This document shows, one piece after another, positions 7,482-13,475 of a stretch of DNA of 34,670 nt. The stretch spans positions 1 to 34,670 of the forward strand of contig JALSLC010000032.1 of NCBI GenBank assembly GCA_026988525.1, in the 5' to 3' direction. The number at the start of each line of letters is the position of its first letter. The stretch's first letter is position 1. A program made the translations under genes and the position numbers. Under the pieces are notes generated by a model. It worked only from the letters and a program-made list of their open reading frames with translations, was not told the DNA's origin and made no database searches. The DNA is from Archaeoglobaceae archaeon (GTDB lineage: Archaea > Halobacteriota > Archaeoglobi > Archaeoglobales > Archaeoglobaceae).

Positions 7482-8646
7482 AGTATCTCTCTAATAAACC
7501 TTTAATCGTTAACCCCTCTTTTTTCGCGATTTTTTCAAGTATTGAAGCTGTCTTAGTAGAATACTGGACAGCTTTCTTTTGCCTATAAGCAACCTCTCTT
7601 GGCAAATATTTTTCAGCTAACTTTCTTAAAGCAAACTTTCTAATTATTTCTCCACCAACTTTTCTAACCTTATACTCTCCGGGGATTTTCATCACAGTTT
7701 TTATTATGTCCCACTGAAGATACGGAGTTAATAACTCAATTTCTACTTTATATGAAAGTTTTACATCTCTCTCAAGATTGTTGATTCCAAGTAATTCTAC
7801 ATCTTTCCTTAAAACCCAATATACTTCATCCTCCCTACAATCTTCATATTTTTTATATCCACCAAACAATTCATCGGCTCCCTGACCAAACATCATACTG
7901 CTAAATCCAAGTTCTTTTGCCTTTTTTAAAGAAAAGTATATTGGAATACCTATTGAAACATGGAATGGATTTGGTTCTTCAATAGCTTTTACAATCTCAG
8001 GAAGTGCATCTGCTACTTCTTTCTCCCCAAAACGATAAATATACAATTCCCTCCCCAATTCCTTGGCTGTTTGTTTTATATACTCTTCCTCTTTTTCATT
8101 TGCAGTAACGCTTACTAAGGGAACATCGTAAATCGCTGCAAGCAAAGAGCTATCAACACCTCCCGAAAATGATATGCAGTCTCCAGCTTTAAATTTTAAA
8201 AGTTTTTTCTCAATATATTCAAGATAATTTTCTATTTCACCCCAATCTTTTTTAGATGGATCTGGAGGGAAAACTTGATCAAATTCGTATTTTTTTGTTT
8301 CAACATACCCGTCATAGTAAATTTTAATAACTTCTCCCGGGTTTACAGATTTTGCCCCATCAACAAATGATTTGAAAGAAGAGAATTCTGTTTTAGAATA
8401 GTAAAGCGGTTTTCCACCTATAACATCTCTTGAAAGTAATATGTATTTTGGCTTAAATGCTATAACAGAGTAAAACCCCTTAAGTCTTAAAGGCATTTCA
8501 TCTGAAATTTTATCTACGGTTATTTCCTCTTCACTTGAATCATATATATGAGATTCTTTAGATTTGCATGGATATTTGGCTTTAGATACTATTTTTTTCC
8601 TATTTCCTTCAAACATTAATGCTGCATAGAGCATAGTTTTACTCAT
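7459..8646 (-). CDS. Asparagine-synthetase-like ATP-PPi synthetase lacking the glutaminase cysteine
   Basis: 395 residues. An N-terminal Ntn-hydrolase-like domain (about 1-125) keeps the structural signature SRDVIGGKPLYYS but begins MSKTMLYAALMF, with no Cys at position 2 or nearby. Cleavage of glutamine through an N-terminal cysteine is therefore not possible as in AsnB. The synthetase domain has an intact PP-loop SGGVDSS (161-167) and the FGQGADELFGGY segment conserved in AsnB, followed by LTPYLQWDII and YLPREVAYRQKKAVQYS. It should activate a carboxylate (aspartate or another substrate) as an adenylate and use free ammonia or another amine. The protein is shorter than typical AsnB (about 500-550 residues). 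ATG 8646 is the start; ATG 8634 is an alternative. First gene of an operon with a phosphoesterase and moaE. Confidence 0.85.
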   Translation of the reverse strand: MSKTMLYAALMFEGNRKKIVSKAKYPCKSKESHIYDSSEEEITVDKISDEMPLRLKGFYSVIAFKPKYILLSRDVIGGKPLYYSKTEFSSFKSFVDGAKSVNPGEVIKIYYDGYVETKKYEFDQVFPPDPSKKDWGEIENYLEYIEKKLLKFKAGDCISFSGGVDSSLLAAIYDVPLVSVTANEKEEEYIKQTAKELGRELYIYRFGEKEVADALPEIVKAIEEPNPFHVSIGIPIYFSLKKAKELGFSSMMFGQGADELFGGYKKYEDCREDEVYWVLRKDVELLGINNLERDVKLSYKVEIELLTPYLQWDIIKTVMKIPGEYKVRKVGGEIIRKFALRKLAEKYLPREVAYRQKKAVQYSTKTASILEKIAKKEGLTIKGLLERYYENLGNI

Positions 8647-8675
8647 AACTTAAAATAAAAGTAAATTACGGTGCC

Positions 8676-8687
8676 AAAATATTATAA
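8676..8687. promoter_or_regulatory. TATA element between divergent asnB-like and mqn genes
   Basis: AAAATATTATAA lies about 28 nt before ATG 8710 on the plus strand, so the Mqn mRNA is probably leaderless. The reverse complement is also TATA-like and lies about 36 nt before the asnB-like ATG at 8646, so it could serve both directions. It is preceded by GTGCCAAAAT, which recurs before the uspA-like gene. Confidence 0.5.
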
Positions 8688-8709
8688 CCCAGTATATCAT
8701 TCTAAGAAT

Positions 8710-9540
8710 ATGGTCGAAAAAAAAGTGATAAAGGTGGCACATACGCCTGATGCAGATGATGCCTTCATGTTCTACGCTATGACGAATGGAAAAATAGAGC
8801 TACCATTCGAAGTAGAGCATATTGTAAAAGATATAGAGACTCTAAATAAAATGGCTTTCGAAAAAGCAGTAGATGTAACAGCTCTTTCTGTCCACGCATA
8901 CGCTTATTTAAGCGAAGATTATAGAATTCTCTCTGCAGGAGCGAGTGTTGGTGATGGTTACGGACCCATAGTAGTATCTACTGAAAAAGGCGATTTTGGA
9001 AAAATAGCCGTTCCAGGGAAACTTACTACAGCATATTTGCTATTAGTTCTTGCATGCGATGACTTAGGATTTGAATTCGAACCAGTAGAGATGAGATTTG
9101 ATCAAATTATTCCTGCAATAAAAGAGGGTAAAGTTGATTCTGGATTACTAATACATGAGGGGCAGATGACATATTCTGAGCATGGACTTGTAAAGTTATT
9201 AGATTTATGGGAGTGGTGGCATAAAAAAACATCACTACCTTTACCGCTTGGAATAAATGTAATTAGCAGAGATTTAGATGAAAAAGTCCAAAAAGAATTT
9301 CTAAGGGCTATGAAAGAGAGTATAAAATACGCTTTAAACAATGTAGATGAAGCTGTTGAGTTTGCAATGAAGTACTCAAGAGGTTTAAGTAAAGAAAAAA
9401 CAGAAAAATTTGCCAAAATGTATGTAAACGATTACACATACGAAATGTCCGAAGAAGTTGTAAAAGCAATTGAAGTTTTATTTGAAATGGCTGAAAATAA
9501 GGGAGTTTTAAAGAAGCCAAAGTTAGACATACTTTATTAA
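8710..9540 (+). CDS. MqnA/MqnD-family protein (futalosine menaquinone pathway)
   Basis: 276 residues from the chosen start. The protein is a periplasmic-binding-protein-like fold of the MqnA/MqnD family without a signal peptide. It has HTPDADDAFMFYAM near the N-terminus (the ligand-loop position of the family), then TALSVHAYAYLSEDY, VSTEKGDFGKIAVPGKLTTAY, DSGLLIHEGQMTYSEHGL and LPLPLGINVISRDL. It most resembles MqnD (1,4-dihydroxy-6-naphthoate synthase) in layout, but MqnA (chorismate dehydratase) cannot be excluded without a tree. It would act in cytoplasmic menaquinone synthesis, as expected for a sulfate- or iron-reducing archaeon. GTG 8671 is in frame, but it lies upstream of the TATA element at 8676, so ATG 8710 with a leaderless mRNA is the better start. 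Confidence 0.75.
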   Translation: MVEKKVIKVAHTPDADDAFMFYAMTNGKIELPFEVEHIVKDIETLNKMAFEKAVDVTALSVHAYAYLSEDYRILSAGASVGDGYGPIVVSTEKGDFGKIAVPGKLTTAYLLLVLACDDLGFEFEPVEMRFDQIIPAIKEGKVDSGLLIHEGQMTYSEHGLVKLLDLWEWWHKKTSLPLPLGINVISRDLDEKVQKEFLRAMKESIKYALNNVDEAVEFAMKYSRGLSKEKTEKFAKMYVNDYTYEMSEEVVKAIEVLFEMAENKGVLKKPKLDILY

Positions 9541-9793
9541 ATTTTTAAAAGTATTTTTCACTTCACCTTCTTTAATTCAACATATTTTTCATAATTTTAA
9601 CCTCGAAATCCGAAATTTCGATGATGTCCAATATTTACTTTAATAGTTTTTCGCTTCTGTTTATATAGATCGGTATTAGTAAATCTACAAAAAATTTTGT
9701 AAGCCAAAATGCATCAATTCTACTAAACTTTATAAACCAGAGTACAATAACAATACAAAGAAGGTATTTATAATCTCTAAACTACCAAATTTT
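9541..9793 (+). other. Intergenic region with a short hairpin and vapB promoter
   Basis: This 253-nt gap has no convincing reading frame. It contains a perfect 7-bp inverted repeat, TCGAAAT / ATTTCGA at 9603-9621 with a 5-nt loop. It ends with TTTATAATC at 9767-9775, a TATA box about 24 nt before the antitoxin ATG that implies a leaderless transcript. The hairpin could be a terminator or part of a mobile-element scar; its function is unknown. Confidence 0.4.
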
Positions 9794-9823
9794 ATGGTTA
9801 AGATTATTCAAATAGAGGTTCCG
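9766..9823 (+). repeat. Direct repeat copy 1: vapB promoter plus first ten codons
   Basis: This 58-nt segment is repeated at 10348-10405 with about 48 of 58 positions identical, counted by eye. It includes the TATA box, the leaderless start and the first ten antitoxin codons. The two copies mark a duplicated, or twice acquired, toxin-antitoxin unit. Confidence 0.75.
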
Positions 9824-10018
9824 GACTGGGTTGATGTAGAGGAGATAAAAACACTTGTAACCGATTATATTTTGAAGAAATCTAAAAGCCTGACGAAAGA
9901 TGAGTATACGAAACTTATGAATGTAAACTTAGACGAGATCGTTGAATACTCACTAGAAGAGGAGATTAAAATTTTAAGTGAAACGAGGGAGAAAGCCAAG
10001 GAGAGACTCCAATGGTAG
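9794..10018 (+). CDS. VapB-like antitoxin (intact)
   Basis: 74 residues beginning MVKIIQIEVPDWVDVEEIKT, a short beta strand followed by charged helices. This is the usual layout of archaeal antitoxins that precede PIN-domain toxins: a small N-terminal DNA-binding/dimer part and a helical toxin-binding tail rich in Glu and Lys. It overlaps the toxin reading frame by 7 nt (ATG at 10012), as expected for vapBC. The toxin gene itself is interrupted, so this antitoxin is now an orphan unless the toxin is made by readthrough. The promoter is probably the TATA at 9767-9775 with a leaderless message. The family assignment rests on context and the repeat with 10376, not on a strong motif. Confidence 0.7.
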   Translation: MVKIIQIEVPDWVDVEEIKTLVTDYILKKSKSLTKDEYTKLMNVNLDEIVEYSLEEEIKILSETREKAKERLQW

Positions 10019-10341
10019 TTTTGGACACAAACATAGTTATAGAACGAGTTAAAAACGACGAACTAATTCAAGAAAACGTAACAGAAATAACTATACTCGA
10101 ATTTCCACCAATTCTAAAATACCAAAAGTTTTACGGAAAAATATATTATCTAATGAGAAAAGACTTGGAACTGGCTTTGAAAATCTAAATTAAGCTTAGA
10201 AGGATAGGAAAGCAAAAACCGATCCCAGATCTTTTGATAGCTTCTATCTGTATAAACAGAGACGAAGAGTTGATCACGAAAGACAAAGATTTCTTGGATA
10301 TCTCCAAAATCTCAAACCTTAAGGTTAAAATAATCGAGTGA
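10012..10341 (+). pseudogene. VapC-like PIN-domain toxin interrupted by an in-frame TAA
   Basis: ATG 10012 opens a PIN domain: MVVLDTNIVIERVK, TEITILEFPP and YYLMRKDLELALKI. TAA at 10186-10188 then stops it after 58 codons. The same frame continues for 50 more codons (10189-10338) with KLRRIGKQKPIPDLLIAS, CINRDEELITKDKDF and a natural TGA at 10339-10341. All four PIN acidic positions are still present across the break: Asp5, Glu30, the Asp of PDLLIA and the Asp of TKDKDF. The unit therefore reads as a complete VapC of about 109 residues carrying one nonsense change; a CAA (Gln) to TAA change would be enough. The break looks recent, since no other damage is visible. Family members are Mg-dependent RNases that cleave tRNA or rRNA. 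Confidence 0.85.
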
Positions 10342-10347
10342 AAAGAG

Positions 10348-10405
10348 ATTTATAATCTCTCAACTACCAAATTCCGTAGCTAAAGTTATTCAAATTGAAG
10401 TTCCG
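10348..10405 (+). repeat. Direct repeat copy 2: decayed vapB promoter and start
   Basis: Second copy of the 58-nt repeat at 9766-9823. The TATA box is identical, but the start codon position reads GTA (10376-10378) in place of ATG. Confidence 0.75.
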
Positions 10406-10617
10406 AAAGAGATTGAAATTTTGATAAAAACTAATCCATTGATTAAGTTGATGATTGAAAAAATGGTTGAGGATAAGATAAAAAATACCTGCTAACGATG
10501 CTAACGAAGGATAAGCTAACGGAAAATTCGAAGTTAACTGAGGACAACATCTTCGAGCTTGAAAAAGATATAAAGAAATCTATTCGTGAAAGGATTGAAA
10601 ATGAAGTTGGTCGTTGA
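10376..10617 (+). pseudogene. Second VapB-like antitoxin, start lost and frameshifted
   Basis: The frame from 10376 reads VAKVIQIEVPKEIEILIKTN and continues to KMVEDKIKNTC before TAA at 10493. It is homologous to the intact antitoxin start but lacks an ATG. The rest of the antitoxin is found in another frame from 10498 (MLTKDKLTENSKLTEDNIFE to a TGA at 10615-10617), overlapping the toxin ATG at 10601 exactly as a vapB should. Adding one A to the A6 run at 10480-10485 joins the two halves into one frame (DKIKKYLLTMLTKDKL). So there are two lesions, a lost start codon and a one-base deletion. A sequencing error in the homopolymer could explain the second but not the first. A 9-bp tandem duplication, tgctaacga twice, lies at 10490-10507. 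Confidence 0.75.
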
Positions 10618-10945
10618 CACTAATAAGATAATAGCGTGTCTTCTCAAGGATGGAAAAGTTCGATGGCTGTTTTTCTCGGAGTTTTTAGATGTGCACACTC
10701 CCTATTACACGATGGAAGAATTCGACATCGACGATTGGCCCTTTATCGCATTAGCTCTTAAGCTAAATATTCCAATCTGGACGAACGATAAATCGATGAT
10801 AATCTACGGGTCAAAATCTGGAAAGTATTTAGCATTAGATACTCAAGCTGTAGAAGATTTATTAAAAAAGAGCTTGAAAAAATTGTTGGTGCTAACGAAT
10901 TACATAAGAAGTGCGCACTATTGGGTTGTGGAGTTGAGTGATTAA
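10601..10945 (+). pseudogene. PIN-domain toxin with internal deletion
   Basis: ATG 10601 begins MKLVVDTNKIIACLLKDGKV, a clear PIN N-terminus with the first catalytic Asp (6). After YYTMEE (35-40) the sequence jumps to FDIDDWPFIALALKLNIPIW and TNDKS, which normally lie about 50-60 residues further on. The middle helices of the PIN fold are missing, so the 114-residue product is unlikely to be an active nuclease. The C-terminal 25 residues (SLKKLLVLTNYIRSAHYWVV) look out of frame. The +1 frame over the same DNA reads KKELEKIVGANELHKKCALL and also ends in a stop near 10942, so a second lesion is likely. In-frame GTG 10586 lies inside the antitoxin and is not the start. Confidence 0.7.
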
Positions 10946-10960
10946 TTAAAAATATTTAAG
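10945..10960 (+). promoter_or_regulatory. TATA element for phenylacetate-CoA ligase gene
   Basis: TTAAAAATATTTAAG lies about 30 nt before ATG 10983 with no ribosome binding site in between, so the mRNA is probably leaderless. Confidence 0.45.
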
Positions 10961-10982
10961 CAAAAACATCTAAGCTCAAGTT

Positions 10983-12293
10983 ATGCCATACTCTGACAAA
11001 TATTGGTGTAAAGAAGAAGTAATGCCTAAAAAAGAATTGGAGGAACTGCAAATTAAAAGACTAAAATGGGTAATTAGACATGCTTATGAAAAAGTTCCTT
11101 TTTATCATAAAAAAATGAAAGAGGCAAAAGTATATCCTGATGATATAAAGAAAAAAGAGGATATAGTTAAAATACCTTTTACGACAAAAGAGGACTTAAG
11201 AGACAACTATCCATTTGGTCTTTTTGCAGTTCCCAAGGAGAAACTCGTTAGAATACACACTTCAAGCGGGACTTCTGGAAAACCAAAAGTAGTTGGATAT
11301 ACGTCCAAGGATCTTGAAAACTGGATAGACATGGTAGCGAGATGTTTATACATGGTTGGTATGAGAGAAAAAGATGTTTTTCAAAACATGGTTAGCTACA
11401 CTTTTTTCACAGGCGGATTGGGTATGCATTACGGTGCAGAGAGAATTGGTGCTATGGTTGTACCATCAGGTACAGGAAATACTGAAAAACAGATAAAATA
11501 CATGCTTGATTTTGGTACAACTGTTATACATTGCACTCCAAGTTATGCTTTATATATTAAAGAGGTAGCAGAAAAACTGGATGTTTTGGAAAAATTAGAA
11601 TTGAGAATTGGATGTTTTGGAGCTGAACCTTGGAGTGAAAACACAAGAAAAAGATTGGAAGATGCTTTTAACTTAAAAGCTTATGACTCCTATGGACTTA
11701 GTGAAATGAATGGGCCCGGAGTGGCTTTCGAATGCGTAGAACAGGATGGATTACATATATGGTTAGATCACTATTTTGTGGAGATTATAGATCCAAAGAC
11801 AGGGGAGCAAGTTGGTGAAGGTGAAAAAGGAGAACTTGTATTAACCCCTCTAACAAAGGAAGCTATGCCCCTTCTTAGGTATAGAACGGGGGATTTAACT
11901 GTGTTAATGACTGATAAATGTGCTTGTGGGAGGATACATCCAAGAATACATAGGATATTCGGGAGAACAGATGATATGATTGTTGTTAGAGGAATTAACG
12001 TCTTCCCATCTCAAATAGAACACGTGTTAATGCAGATACCGGAGGCAGGAGATCACTTTCAGGTGGTAATAACTAAGAATGGTCCTCTCGACGAAATAAC
12101 AGTTAAAGTTGAAGTAGTTGATGAAGTATTTACTGGAGAGTTATCTGATCTCGAAAAATTAAAAAGAAAAATACAAAATGAACTTAAAAAAGAATTGAAC
12201 TTAAGAACAAACGTAGAACTTGTAGAAAGAGGATCCATTGAAAGGTTTAAGGGTAAAGCTAAAAGGGTTATAGATTTAAGAAATAATCTATGA
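10983..12293 (+). CDS. Phenylacetate-CoA ligase family (adenylate-forming)
   Basis: 436 residues, the normal size of PaaK-type acyl-CoA ligases. Motifs: the N-terminal helix ending HAYEKVPFYHKKM, the ATP-binding loop HTSSGTSGKPKVVGYT (92-107), SYGLSEMNGPGVAFEC (the A5-type motif), LLRYRTGDLT (A7) and the C-terminal FGRTDDMIVVRGINVFPSQIE (A8 hinge), followed by the PaaK C-terminal subdomain. It should activate phenylacetate or another aryl or short carboxylic acid to the CoA thioester through an acyl-adenylate. In archaea such genes are often multiple and serve 2-ketoacid/aryl acid metabolism. No phenylacetate degradation genes are adjacent, so the true substrate is open. A T-rich terminator follows at about 12297. 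Confidence 0.9.
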   Translation: MPYSDKYWCKEEVMPKKELEELQIKRLKWVIRHAYEKVPFYHKKMKEAKVYPDDIKKKEDIVKIPFTTKEDLRDNYPFGLFAVPKEKLVRIHTSSGTSGKPKVVGYTSKDLENWIDMVARCLYMVGMREKDVFQNMVSYTFFTGGLGMHYGAERIGAMVVPSGTGNTEKQIKYMLDFGTTVIHCTPSYALYIKEVAEKLDVLEKLELRIGCFGAEPWSENTRKRLEDAFNLKAYDSYGLSEMNGPGVAFECVEQDGLHIWLDHYFVEIIDPKTGEQVGEGEKGELVLTPLTKEAMPLLRYRTGDLTVLMTDKCACGRIHPRIHRIFGRTDDMIVVRGINVFPSQIEHVLMQIPEAGDHFQVVITKNGPLDEITVKVEVVDEVFTGELSDLEKLKRKIQNELKKELNLRTNVELVERGSIERFKGKAKRVIDLRNNL

Positions 12294-12330
12294 TTCTTTA
12301 ATTTTTATTTATTTTTATTTTTTAGACTCT
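12294..12330 (+). terminator. Oligo-T terminator after the CoA ligase gene
   Basis: Repeated T tracts (tttaatttttatttattttta and following ttttt) occupy the 42-nt gap between converging genes, as expected for archaeal intrinsic termination on the plus strand. Confidence 0.5.
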
Positions 12331-12335
12331 TTTAA

Positions 12336-13475
12336 TTACTTTCTCATCAATCCGAGTAAAGCAGCGAGACCTATGAGATGGTTTTTAGATAACGTACCAT
12401 CTGCCACCTCTTTTAATGCCTTTTTAGCATTGAAAGCTATACCTAAACCAGCATTTTTTATCATTATTTTGTCGTTTGCTCCATCTCCAACAGCAACTAT
12501 ATTTTCTTTTTTTATTCCCTCTTTTTTAGCCAGCTCTTCGATTATTTTTGCTTTCTCTTCTGCATCAATTATTTTACCTTTTATTCTCCCAGTTAATTTG
12601 CCATTTTTTATTTCCAGTTCGTTTCCGTATGCGTAATCAAGTCCAAGCTCTTCTTTAAGTTTGTTTGTAAAATATGTAAAACCTCCACTAACAAGAGCTA
12701 CTTTGTATCCAGACTCTTTTAAACTTTTTATTAACTCTTTCGCTCCCTCAGTTAATTTTATCTCACTGTATATTTTTTCTAACACTTCTACTGGCAAACC
12801 CTCCAATAGTTTTACTCTTTCCTTTAGAGCCTCTTTAAACTCTATTTCACCTCTCATGGCTTTATCTGTTAGCTCTTTCACTTCCTTTTCAACACCCGCA
12901 ACTTTTGCAAGTTCATTTATTACTTCAGCATCAATTAAGGTTGAATCCATATCAAAAACGATCAATCGCTTGTTTTTCTTGAAAATTTCGTAAGGCTGGA
13001 CAACTAAATCTAGTCCTTCATTTTCAATTTCCTCTTTCAACCTCTTTTTCAGTAATTCCTCATTTTCACTCAAATCTATCAAAAATTCTATAGTTATAAG
13101 TTTATCTCTTGCAATTAAACTCATTTTTTCTATATTTATCCCAAGCTGATATAGTATTAAGGTTATAGAATGCACTAATCCAACTCTATCTTCTCCAATA
13201 ACTGTTAAAACGTACAAATTCTTTTCTTTTCTCTTCTTTTCTTCTAAAATTGTATAATCTATTTTTACATCTATTTTTTTCTCTATATCTTTAAGCTCCT
13301 TGAAGACATTACCATTAAAACTTTCCTTTTCGGCAACTAAAAACATTATAAAAAAGTCGTGAACAACGTTTTGCTCTATATCTATGATGTTTAATCCATG
13401 CTTTGCTAAAATTCCGGAGACTTCACATATTATACCGGGTTTGTCTTTTCCATATACTATTACTCCTACTTTCAA
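12336..13475 (-). CDS. serB: Phosphoserine phosphatase with two N-terminal ACT domains
   Basis: 379 residues. Two ACT domains (about 1-75, VIVYGKDKPGIICEVSGILA; and 86-160, VLTVIGEDRVGLVHSITLIL) precede a HAD phosphatase. The phosphatase has the nucleophile motif DMDST (175-179), VSGGF (262-266) and GDGANDKIM (330-338). The SerB-specific cap region contains KAMRGEIEFKEALKERVKLL. The enzyme makes serine from phosphoserine, and the ACT domains probably sense serine or another amino acid. Start TTG 13475 lies six bases after GGTGA and overlaps the TGA of the alpha-mannosidase gene (13472-13474), so translation is coupled. It is the third gene of a minus-strand operon after glycerate 2-kinase and the GH38 enzyme, which ties it to glycerate/phosphoglycerate metabolism. 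Confidence 0.94.
   Translation of the reverse strand: MKVGVIVYGKDKPGIICEVSGILAKHGLNIIDIEQNVVHDFFIMFLVAEKESFNGNVFKELKDIEKKIDVKIDYTILEEKKRKEKNLYVLTVIGEDRVGLVHSITLILYQLGINIEKMSLIARDKLITIEFLIDLSENEELLKKRLKEEIENEGLDLVVQPYEIFKKNKRLIVFDMDSTLIDAEVINELAKVAGVEKEVKELTDKAMRGEIEFKEALKERVKLLEGLPVEVLEKIYSEIKLTEGAKELIKSLKESGYKVALVSGGFTYFTNKLKEELGLDYAYGNELEIKNGKLTGRIKGKIIDAEEKAKIIEELAKKEGIKKENIVAVGDGANDKIMIKNAGLGIAFNAKKALKEVADGTLSKNHLIGLAALLGLMRK

Noticed and set aside
12373-12993. Long plus-strand open frames opposite serB
   Set aside because: They are antisense to well-conserved SerB motifs and rich in Ser/Phe/Leu, as expected for the reverse strand of a Lys/Glu-rich gene.
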